Of a stretch of 64,000 nt of DNA, positions 54,367 to 64,000 are shown in pieces. The notes under the pieces are model-generated. The model was not told where the DNA came from. It saw only the letters and a program-made list of their open reading frames with translations, and did no database searches. A program made the position numbers and the translations under genes. Position 1 is the first letter of the stretch. Each line of letters opens with the position of its first letter. The stretch lies in contig LR746272.1 in assembly GCA_902729315.2 (NCBI GenBank), forward strand, positions 7,218,827 to 7,282,826. Direction: 5' to 3'. Source of the DNA: Spirodela intermedia (lineage: Eukaryota > Streptophyta > Magnoliopsida > Alismatales > Araceae).

Positions 54367-55747
54367 CGGAGGACATTCTCCCCACCGAGTATCGTGACAG
54401 ATATATGTAAAGCCTCCCTCTACCGCCATCTCCCTTTTCCTCTGTTTTAACTCCCCCTAAGGTGTTATTCCATAGCTGTGCACTCTATAACGCTTCTCAT
54501 TCCGTGAAATGACTTAAAAGAGTAGGAGGCGTTGACCTTGATTCCGGTGGAAAGAACCAGCATTCTTGCCGCAAAGCTTCGGTCAAAATCGACAGCCATC
54601 GTCTGGCTGGCAGGGTGCGGATGCACACACATGAACCCAGAACAATTTTCCCTAAGACCTTTGAGCCATTTCTGCCATTCAGAAATGACGGACTACAGAG
54701 AGAGATAGAGATAGATAGCGAGAGAGAGAGTGAGAGAGAGAGCTGAGTGGAAACGAAGGTCAGACATAAGATCGAGTGTTCTACAGCCAAGGGCAACATG
54801 AGATACGAGCAATACAACGACCAGCACTACCCTTGGTGAAAGAGATGCACCAGATCAAAGATGTGAAGGAAATCTATTGAAAGCACGTCAATTCAGACAA
54901 TGTTTCCGATGGATTAGTGAAATTCCCACATTAGGAAGCCACATGTTCTGTATCATCAATCTAATGATACAAAAATTTCATGATTGGATGCCGCATTTGG
55001 AACTGCCCAAGAATCATATAACCAAGGATCTTCCAGACGGCACATTTCGGGGCTAATAATAACACTGGGCTCCTCCACCAAACATTATAGAGAATAAAGA
55101 GTTATTGAGGCAGCCATGGAGAATCTTCCGGGCAAGCAACTCCACGAAGGCTGTACATCTAAACATTCTCCATCAAAAGCCTCAACCAAAGTAAAAAGCT
55201 GGCCTAATTGTTGGTTATCCGCTGGTATCGTCATTCATGAGCCATCGGAGAGATAATGGCAGACAGTTTTGGTTCATCTTTCAATGGCGTAACGACGAGT
55301 TCCATCTGTGGCCTCCCCTAGCGTGAAGATTAATGGAACGATACATCGGTGGACCGAAATATCATGACGATCGATTAATTTATCCAAGCAGAGGCATATA
55401 GTTCGCAGTGATAGAAAGATGGAACTATAGAACTGCTAGCAAGTAGATCCAGAGGACATCAACAACGCGCAACAAAAACAAAAACATATGGATTTCAACA
55501 AGATCGGATTGGAAGATGATCCATTCACCGTTGTTGATGATGACGAAAATGGTAATAGCACGAAATCTAAATCTCAGAACAAATGAGGGCAAAAATTGTC
55601 TTCTTAATTTCAGCTTTTGATGAACAGAATCCCAAAATGGAAAACCTAAGCAGCACCAGTAAAGATCAAAATGAGAAAGATGAAGATAAGCAAGATAGGA
55701 GGGGATGGATCATGTCTCTTCGTCTAAAGAGTGGTTTTGGTGATCGA
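54367..55747. other. Intergenic between converging LPP copy 2 and RPL26
   Basis: Should contain both 3' untranslated regions. A GA/AT-type microsatellite lies at 54696-54740. No domain is found in the short frames. Confidence 0.55.
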
Positions 55748-56221
55748 TTAATCGATCTCGCCAAGGGATGGGGCGGCAGCACCTGCACCAGCAGCGGCGA
55801 CATCCTCAGCGGAGAACTTACCCTTGGCCTTGTCGGTGGCAGTTGCCCGGCCCTTCGCCTTGCGTTCGAGGAGGGCCTTGCGATCCTTGTCTAGCTTGAG
55901 CTTAGTGACGATAACCTTGGAGGGGTTGATACCGACGTTGACAGTGGAGCCATTGACTTTCTCACGGGTGATACGCTCGACGTGGATGACCCATCGGCGG
56001 CGGTAGACCTGGACGACCTTGCCCTCGCGGCCCTTGTAGGTTCCCCTCACCACCTGCACCTCGTCGTCCTTGCGCACCGGCACCGACCGGACGTTGTACT
56101 TGTTGCGGAGGTCCGTCGAGAGGGGGGCGCTCATCAGAACACGCCGCACCGACGACGGCGCGGTGAAGTGAGCCTTCCGGCTCTTCCTCCGGGAGCTCGA
56201 CACGCGCGGGTTGTACTTCAT
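55748..56221 (-). CDS. RPL26: 60S ribosomal protein L26 (uL24)
   Basis: A single exon encodes 157 residues. The protein is a basic component of the large cytosolic ribosomal subunit that binds rRNA near the exit tunnel. It starts [19 protein letters not shown] and has the KOW motif at about residues 50-77 ([24 protein letters not shown]), then [12 protein letters not shown] and [21 protein letters not shown]. The C-terminus has an Ala-rich stretch before the usual acidic end (EID) and appears slightly longer than I expect for plant L26. GC-rich codons fit a highly expressed gene. It converges on LPP copy 2. Confidence 0.96.
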   Translation of the reverse strand: MKYNPRVSSSRRKSRKAHFTAPSSVRRVLMSAPLSTDLRNKYNVRSVPVRKDDEVQVVRGTYKGREGKVVQVYRRRWVIHVERITREKVNGSTVNVGINPSKVIVTKLKLDKDRKALLERKAKGRATATDKAKGKFSAEDVAAAGAGAAAPSLGEID

Positions 56222-57994
56222 CTTCGCCGCCGCCGCTGCCGCTGCCGCTGCTGCAATCCCCTGCCTTCGTCCTTCCGATCTGCCGCCGAGACCTTGCCTA
56301 CCGAGAGTCTTCTACGCTTATATAACTGGCGCCGCTGGAGGCAGCCGCAAGGGAAGGCAAGAGAGGGATGGTACGTTAGGGTTTATTGAAATAGTATTTA
56401 GACAATATTACCCCTACTTATTTCCTCATATTACACGATACCCCATTCCAATCTCTTCTAAAAAAGCGAGGCATCTCTCTCCGGCCCAATCGGCCCATTA
56501 CCATTAAAATGGGTTACCCGGGAAAATGGAAAATAGATAATAAAAAAGAAATGATTTTAATTGTATTTTTTTGGTCCAATCCCAACTGGCCCACTTGGCC
56601 CATTTTTTTTAGATTTTGGGCCTCCATTTGAAATCCGAAAAATAAGATTAGGGCCCAGCCTAATGTTGTCCTATGGAGATCGATCCACATTATAGCGGAA
56701 GCTCCTTCTAGACGGTATGAGAACATCAGTATCTCTCCCCCTTGGCCTCTACGCGCCAAGATGTGGGTTTCATAGGGTCTAGTAGGAGTCCATCTTATGA
56801 GCTCATCTTTCGGCCCAGGCTGGTCTGTGGGCCTCGTGGAAGAGATTTGGGCTAACTAGCTGAAGCCCAATAGCAGACTAGTCAGGCCCATTTCTCGGCC
56901 CCCACAAAAATTGACGTGACGCTGAAGGTCGCAGACCCCAGTAAACAGGCCACGTGGACACGTCTCCATCGTAGGCCATCCGTGATTCGAAGGGCCCCAC
57001 AACACCGCTTTCCCGACGAATGTCAAACGGCGGTGGGTCCCACAGGCCCAACTTTTCCACTCCGCTCAACTTGGACGGACAAAGTAACCCACGCTGCTCG
57101 ACTCCTGTCTATGCGACGCGCTGTCCTCCGGTCCGGTCACCGGTTCGACTTCTACTATAGTTATATTTTCTACGAGTATCATAATTATACTAAGGAGCTG
57201 CGGAGAGCAGGTGTCCGTAATTCTCTAATATCTTAAAACATAAATTTTATTTAAATAGTAATTTTATAAAACCTGAAAAAATGCATGTTATTGAAGTTTT
57301 ATGCTCAATAGTTGGTATAGATGGAAATATTGATTTAATTTGCTTCAAGACCTCCGATATTCACAGTTTAAATCATAATTCGGTCACGTTATTGAGATTA
57401 TTTGTTTCTCTTTTTTTAAAGTATGATCGATCCCCCGGACGAGTGGAGATGGTGGCCCACGTTTCCTCTCTATCTCTCTCTCTCCACCCGTCTGGTGGAG
57501 GGTGAATAAGCCCGCCGCTCCCTAGTTTCTCTGTCATACGTGGACCGGTCGTCGTCGGCGACAGAGAATCCCATGCGCCCTATCGCCACGCAATGGATGT
57601 GACGTCAGAGGGTATAAGGTGGTGGGACCCACAACGGTAAGAAGAGACGCTCTCATGCGATCACTCGCGGAATAGCTTACTGATAGGAGGTTTCCCTCAA
57701 CTGGTCGGAAGAGGCTTGGGGCAGGCTGATGCGGTGGCTATAGAGAAGGTGCGCGGATCCCTTATTTTGCCTCTTTGTTAGCTACGCGCCACAAGATTAG
57801 GTTCGAGGCGTTTCCATTGCTGGCAGTATTTTATTTTCACCGCCGAGGGAATGCCGGTGACGTGATCTGCCCAGCGTGAGGCTTCCTCTTCTTCCTCCCC
57901 CTCTGTGGTCAGGTCTGGTCTGTCTTCGGTGACATAAGACCCCCAGCAGCCCCCTTCCGGCCCAACTGTAGCAGTAGGAACGAGAGAGCCAGCG
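56222..57994. other. Divergent intergenic region between RPL26 and aspartic protease
   Basis: Contains the RPL26 leader and promoter and the protease promoter. A CATGCG-rich, G/C-box-like block lies near 57530-57620, with TGACGTCA at 57599-57606 (a palindromic bZIP/CRE-type site). The short frames have no recognisable domain. Confidence 0.55.
57599..57606 (+). promoter_or_regulatory. TGACGTCA C-box (bZIP-type site)
   Basis: A perfect 8-bp palindrome of the C-box/CRE type about 390 bp upstream of the protease start codon. Plant bZIP factors bind such sites. Function here is inferred from position only. Confidence 0.4.
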
Positions 57995-59530
57995 ATGGCG
58001 GAAAAGTCCCGCAACCGATCTGCGATCTTCCTCGTCATCTCTCCACTTTTCTTCATCATCTCGGCCACCACCGTTCACTGCCGGTCCATCTCCCCCAAGT
58101 CCGTCGCCCACACCGCGACGCTCGACGTCGCCGCCGCCTTGGAGAGGACCGGCGCGGTTCTCTCTCTAGACCATCAAACGAAGCAATCCCTCCTCCACCA
58201 GGAGGAGCTGAGAGGGAATGAGAATCGCCACCACAGTACTGCGCCCGGATCCGCCTCCCTTAGGGTGCGGCTCCACCCCCGGGAGTCCCTCCAGCCGCCG
58301 GCGCACGCGGACTACAGATCCCTCACCTTGGCCCGCCTGGCCCGCGACGACGCCCGCGTCCGTGCCATCAATGCCCGGCTCGAGCTCGCCATCCATGGCG
58401 TGAAAAGGTCAGATCTGACGCCGCTCATCCAGGAAGAAGAAGCCGTGACGGCGGCCGGCGGCGATGGTCTGAGCGGGCCGGTGGTCTCGGGGACGAGCCA
58501 GGGTAGCGGGGAGTACTTCTCCCGCGTTGGAATCGGCAGACCGGCGAGGTTGCAGTACATGGTGCTGGACACGGGGAGCGATGTGACGTGGGCGCAATGT
58601 CAGCCCTGCGCCGACTGCTACCAGCAGGCCGACCCGTTCTTCGACCCCGCCGCCTCCTCCACCTACTCCCCCCTGTCCTGCGGCTCCTCCCAGTGCCGCC
58701 AGCTCGACGTCTCCGCCTGTCGCAACGGCTCCTGCCTCTACCAGGTGTCCTATGGCGACGGCTCGTACACCGTGGGCGATTTTGCCACCGACACCATCAC
58801 CCTCGGCGGCGCCTCCGTCCCCGGGATAGCCTTCGGCTGCGGGCACGACAACGAGGGGCTGTTCGTCGGCGCCGCCGGCCTCCTCGGCCTCGGGGGCGGT
58901 GCTCTCTCCTTCCCTTCCCAAGTCTCCGCCACTTCCTTCTCTTACTGCCTCGTGGACCGCGATTCCACCTCCTCTTCCACCCTCGAGTTCGGGTCAGGCG
59001 CGGGCGGGGGGGACGCCGCCGTCTCTGCTCCCCTGCTCCGCAACCGGAAGCTGGACACCTTCTACTACGTGGGATTCACAGGGATCAGCGTCGGCGGGCG
59101 GATGTTGTCCATCCCGCCGTCGTCCTTCTCCATGGGTGAAAGCGGGGAGGGGGGAGTCATCGTGGACTCCGGCACGGCGGTGACGCGGCTCCAGAGCGAC
59201 GCCTACGCCTCACTGAGGAACGCCTTCACCAAGGGAACGGCGGGGCTGCCGCCGGCGATGGGCGTGGCGCTGTTCGACACCTGCTACGACCTATCCGGGC
59301 GGGACACGGTGGAGGTCCCGGCGGTGTCCTTCCAATTCCCCGGTGGCAAGGCTCTAAGGCTGCCGGCCAAGAACTACTTGATCCCGGTGGATTCCTTCGG
59401 CACCTTCTGCCTCGCCTTCGCGCCGACGTCGTCGGGACTGTCCATCATCGGCAACGTGCAGCAGCAGGGAACCCGCGTCGGCTTCGACCTCGCCAACTCC
59501 CTCGTCTCCTTCTCCCCGCATGAATGCTAG
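57995..59530 (+). CDS. Pepsin-like aspartic protease, ASPG1-like
   Basis: An intronless gene of 511 residues. It has a hydrophobic signal peptide (about 1-29) and a prosegment containing a DYRSLTLARLARDDARV stretch, then the mature A1-type (nepenthesin-like) protease. The active sites are DTGSD (192-196) and DSGTA (391-395). Family marks are the Cys-rich insert QCQPCADCYQQ, YGDGS (253-257), GCGHDNEGLF and a C-terminal SIIGNVQQQGTR. Overall the order and motifs match Arabidopsis ASPG1 (a guard-cell aspartic protease), but orthology is not proven. It should enter the secretory pathway. Codons are extremely GC-rich, so long frames occur on the other strand and in other registers. Confidence 0.93.
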   Translation: MAEKSRNRSAIFLVISPLFFIISATTVHCRSISPKSVAHTATLDVAAALERTGAVLSLDHQTKQSLLHQEELRGNENRHHSTAPGSASLRVRLHPRESLQPPAHADYRSLTLARLARDDARVRAINARLELAIHGVKRSDLTPLIQEEEAVTAAGGDGLSGPVVSGTSQGSGEYFSRVGIGRPARLQYMVLDTGSDVTWAQCQPCADCYQQADPFFDPAASSTYSPLSCGSSQCRQLDVSACRNGSCLYQVSYGDGSYTVGDFATDTITLGGASVPGIAFGCGHDNEGLFVGAAGLLGLGGGALSFPSQVSATSFSYCLVDRDSTSSSTLEFGSGAGGGDAAVSAPLLRNRKLDTFYYVGFTGISVGGRMLSIPPSSFSMGESGEGGVIVDSGTAVTRLQSDAYASLRNAFTKGTAGLPPAMGVALFDTCYDLSGRDTVEVPAVSFQFPGGKALRLPAKNYLIPVDSFGTFCLAFAPTSSGLSIIGNVQQQGTRVGFDLANSLVSFSPHEC

Positions 59531-62500
59531 TGAGCTGAAATCCCCTGCTCCGATAGGTTCGCCGACGATCTCGTTCCTCCCCCGTCTTCCTTTCCCCTTG
59601 CCCTTTACTCTTTCCCCTTTCACCTTTCCCCTTCATGGTTAATTTCCCCTTCTTGCCGATGCAAGAACAAGTACGGACGACATTACAACTCGTCAGAGTC
59701 CGCATTTCCTGGGGGGAAGAAGGGTCACCACCAAGCCATTCTATAACTAGGTTTCCTCTGTGCGGCGGCGGCCGGAAGGGAGAGAGGGCGCCGCTTAATC
59801 GCCTTCATGTGAGCTGTGTGCGTAGTGATCTCCCATGCCTGTTAATGAGTCTATCCTTTTCTACGCGTTTCTGTCAGGACTCAGCCATTCTTCTGTGCAG
59901 AAGCAGCTCTGTGATTAGGGCTCTTCAACTGCAAACATGGTCGTAGAAATTCACCTTGCTCGTTAATCACCCACCACTCAGAGGCTTTCCTGCAACTGGA
60001 GGGCACGCCACTGCGTCGCCATCAATTCTGGGGACCGGGAGCAGTAATTCTTACCCGACCTCTCTCTCTGCACCGTCCGTTCTACACGGCAGGCGCACGG
60101 TCCAATGTGCGGTTGGCTCCTTCCCCGCCTGCCACGATCATAAGCAGACAGTCGGGTTGCCGGAAGAACAGCGACGAGAAGAGAAGGGGGTCGTAAAAGA
60201 CGCACCCGTTGCGGCGGCGACTGGCGAGAGAGGGAAGGTTGGGGGGTTTGGGGCGGAGGTGGGCGGGACCTCCACGTGGGCTCTGCCGGAAAGCAGTACT
60301 GCCGGCAATTCGAAGCAGAGGCATTAATAATGGGCGCGTGTGGCGAAATTGTCTTTTGCACCCTGTTTCAATTTCTCCCCTTAATTTTCCTGGTATGTGG
60401 GGTCCGGTAGTCATATGCCTTGAACGCAGGCGAGAGATCGAATTATCACTTTTGGGCGATTACAGACCCCCCTCCCGGTGCATCATCAGCATCCGTCTTT
60501 TGGGGGCATGAAAGTAAGGTTGGAAAATACTTTGATGTATGATATGACCTAGAGATTTATAGATATACTTTTTAAAGGAGGACGTGATGATCAAAGGATA
60601 AACTATTTGTCACAATAATGTTATAACATCTAGAGATGTTAAAAAAAGATGCATCCCAACTAGAAAGAATGCGAGTTTAGGGGGATGAAGAAACAATTTC
60701 AGTGCCTTCGTTAGAACATTGGTTATCAAATATTAGTGTTAGATATTTATGTTTTTACATTGATTTATTTTAGCTAAAAAGCCCACTGTTAAAAAAAAAT
60801 CATAGCCTATTGGGCCCAAATTCAAGGCATCTCGGATCTAATTATGGAACTTAAGTATAGGGCGTAATGAGCCTAGTTATTTGGCCTAAGTCTAAGTCGA
60901 AATGGATTTGGCTATTGGGCTTATGTCTTTGTTGCGATGGATCTGTCTATCGGGCTAGAACGGGTTATTTGGCCAACCGTTGGGAGCAATCAGGGTAATG
61001 GATCTATTTTCAGTTGTATTGGATCTAGTTGTTGGATGCAGGTGAAGCGGTTTCAGATTGCCTTTTGGAGCTATCGATTAAATGGAATTAGCAAACAAAT
61101 TCACGACTCTACCATTCAGAGCGTTCCAATGACTTAATAGCCGGTGAACAGATCCATTTGTTATACTGCAGATCTAAGATGACAAAGTCTGCAGACGGGT
61201 AAAGATTCGGGCACGCGGATCTATCCGTTTTACTGCACAGCATCTGCGATTTAAATGGAAACGGACCGTCATCTGTTCGTTTAGACTCCGCCCATTTCTA
61301 GACCAATACACACCAGCGAGTATTTATATGAAGAGAAATTTGTTGGAAACCCTAATCTCATGTGTGAAGGCCAATCACAAGGAAGAAAAAATAAGGAAGA
61401 AGAAAGGACAACGTAGAGTGAGAAGAGGAGAGAAGTTGATCCACCAAACCAATACATTATTCTAGAGCTTGTGAGAGGAGAGAGGAGAGAAGGATTCATC
61501 AACACATTGTGATCTCCAGCTTGAACCAATAAAATAAAGGAGGAGAGGAAGATCAAATGTGTTGAGTCCTTAGTTGTCTAGGGCAAGTGAATCAATAGGG
61601 TGGGGGTGAATTGATTCTTGAGTCATATATTTTTTATTTATCTTTTTATGTCTCTAATTTTGCTCTCCTAAGTTGGGTCAACTCAAACCTAAGATTGAAT
61701 ATAGAGACACATTTTTTATTCTAGGTCGGCCACCCTTGGGCCATGCCTAGTTATAAGATCATTATTCTGATTCCCCTATTCTCAGATTGAGAATACAATT
61801 GATTTCTCAAGATCACCACTCATTCCTTACATGATAGATATTAGTGGGTTCTATCTCTCCACACTAGAAATCAAGGCTCTATCTATCATTTGAGCTCATG
61901 ACATTTATTCCTATAGTGACTTCATGGATTCAAACATAAGAACATAAAACTAACAAGTATTTAGAAAAAAAATTATTGTCATATTTTTGAAGTGTGACGA
62001 ATCTCATTGTTGAAGGAAATGTATGCGTAAGAATTTTTCATGGTAACAAATGGCAATAAATTTTCTACTGTTGCAGGTGCTTGAAGGTGCTGAATTTAGT
62101 TTGGGCTCCTTTGAGGGTGAAGAAGATTTCTTGGAGTCTCTTAGAGGAGGAAGATGAATGGTGTAAGGCTGTATCATTTTTTCTTGTTCTCATTTTAATT
62201 CTTCATCCCCTTGCCCTAATTTGGACAAATAGATTTTTTCATACACTTTGTATATTGGGCCAAATAGTCATCTCAAAGGCTAGTTGAGTAGACTTAATGA
62301 GTTTCATGTGTGCCTGAAAATTCATGGAAATATGTTTATAATCTTGTAAAATTTATAAAAATTCAAATACTTAGAATTCTGATGGTTTTTCTGCTTCATT
62401 GTATTCCTCTTTGAGCAAGCTTTCCAATAATGTGGCATAATCTTGTAGCTAAAGTTATTTAATCATCTACGTTAGAAATCTGGACTATTTTGTGATTGAG

Positions 62501-64000
62501 TGAAATTATAAACTCAATAATATTATAAAAATATAAAAAATCAAATTCTTTGAATTTTGATGTGCTGTTTATAACATTGTGTTTTTCTTTCAATTATATT
62601 TCCAACGAGTGGTTGTAAGCCTGTGTGTGACACAATTTTCAATATAAAAATGATTTCATTTTCCCCTCATAAATATTTATGGTTGTCCTTCAGAAAATTT
62701 CAATTAATTGTAATCATGACGATTTAACCCATTTTAATTAACTGAAAATTATCATTCTTTTAGATCTAATTTTGCCTTGATATCATCAAAATACTTGAAG
62801 CTCTTCAACACCAAAGTCTCCCATTTCTGGTTGTCACAAAAGCATATCAAGTGGAAAAAAAGAAGTTTAGGTAATATCAACAATTGTCTTGATGATATTT
62901 TTACATTTACTCATTATTTCTATCCTATCTCAGCATATTATCTATGATAAGAGATATTTGAGAAGTATAATTGTGAAATAATTTTTAAATGGATTGAATT
63001 CAGCATTGTTTCTTCCACTTTTTGTCAAATTGAAAAGATAGGCTGTTGAAATAATCTTCATACATAGAAATTGTATTTTCTTTCCACTATTCAGTCCTTT
63101 CTCATCCTTTTGACAGTATGGGCCCAACTTATCTGGACTCTCACGAGGTGCAAAACACCAGAACTATATTTTGATTGCATAGTTTTTCCTTCCCTCTTTT
63201 GATTTCATTTTAATTCCACTTTTTAGAGATGAACTCTATGCTAAATTCATTACATCAAGTTTAGGAAATAGGAAATGCTGTAGTTTAGGAAATAGAACAA
63301 AGCTTTTAGAAATCAACATGGTTTGTGAATGAACAAGAAAATAAGTTGATCAAGCCTTGCATCAAACTTTGTCATAGTAATAGGCTGAGTTGTACTGATT
63401 TATGAATCTCAGCTTTTAGAAAGATATTGATTGAATCAAGCAATCCTAAAATCTGTGTTTAATTATGTTGTCAAATCTCCAAAGATTTGAGTTTTTTCAA
63501 AAATATTAAGGATGCTCTACTTTTAGAACATAACACAATTTTATTTGGGCATATGTCAAAATTACATATTTCTCAATAAAAACTTTAAGTTTATTAATCT
63601 GAATATCAATTTTTGATTTCTACTTTAAAATATTCAGACCTGAAATCTACTTTGATTTCTATTCCTTAACACATCAATAAATCTGAATATCAATGTTGTA
63701 ACTTTCATATTCAGATATTAAATTCTATTTAATTGATTTTTTATAATTTTTCTCACAAAAAAATGATTTAGATTCTTAGTGCTGAATTACTCCCCATAAA
63801 TGTGACAATCAATATAATATAATGATTCTTAATTCTTGATTTTTAGTTCTTAATTTGTTTTATTTAAGTAGTTTATTATTTTAATTTGTAGAAGGAAACT
63901 ACTGGTGACTAGAAGGAAACTACTTGTATAATATATTATATTTTATTATCATAACATATCGTTAGACAATCAGTCCCACAACCCATGGCTTGTGACTAGA
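59531..64000. other. Intergenic, repeat-like, no supported gene
   Basis: After the protease 3' region (to about 60500) the DNA becomes AT-rich. At 61318-61560 there is TATTTATATGAAG, an AAACCCTAAT block, GA-rich leader-like sequence and AATAAAATAAAGG, followed by AGGGTGGGGGTGAATTG at 61598. This resembles part of an LTR, but no partner copy or coding domain was found in the window. No frame from 61 to 64 kb encodes a domain I recognise. Confidence 0.5.

Noticed and set aside
58409-58921. Long frames opposite the aspartic protease
   Set aside because: Shadow frames caused by GC-rich third codon positions in a clear protease gene.

Overview
The window is nuclear DNA from a flowering plant. The evidence is multi-exon genes with GT-AG introns, three LHCII chlorophyll a/b-binding protein genes, a plastid MSRB1, a glutathionyl-hydroquinone reductase and plant LTR retrotransposons. 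Very GC-rich third codon positions in several genes (Lhcb1, the aspartic protease, the PB1 protein, MSRB1) set in AT-rich intergenic DNA suggest a monocot, but the species cannot be named from sequence alone.

Layout. 1-5342: a Ty3/gypsy chromovirus-like element with both LTRs and a gutted interior. 5343-15290: AT-rich repeat DNA holding a decayed minus-strand Ty1/copia element (about 10.2-11.8 kb) and pairs of old, diverged repeats. 15606-25419: a light-harvesting cluster of three Lhcb1 genes with identical predicted proteins. Copies 2 and 3 lie in 1.8-kb inverted-repeat arms around a 4.8-kb AT-rich spacer. 25805-34037 (minus): one RWP-RK transcription-factor gene in four exons, with two introns of 2.8 kb. 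34568-37703 (minus): a six-exon glutathionyl-hydroquinone reductase gene, head-to-head with a five-exon MSRB1 gene (38016-39196, plus). 41100-43020: a PB1-domain protein. 47472-49120 and 51234-54366: tandem lipid phosphate phosphatase genes with the same seven-exon plan. 55748-56221 (minus): ribosomal protein L26. 57995-59530: an intronless ASPG1-like aspartic protease. 59531-64000: intergenic, increasingly AT-rich and repeat-like.

How the genes relate. Lhcb1 proteins form trimeric LHCII. GHR and MSRB1 are both thiol/redox repair enzymes, both appear plastid-targeted, and they share a 312-bp divergent promoter region. The LPP pair is a local duplication. The remaining genes look like an ordinary mixture of plant housekeeping and regulatory genes.

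Limits. Exon boundaries were found by hand from splice signals, reading phase and family conservation. No database search or expression data were available. The most notable observations are Lhcb1 coding sequences kept almost identical between diverged flanks, the large Lhcb1 palindrome, and retrotransposons whose internal deletions join distant domains. I found no convincing new system beyond these.
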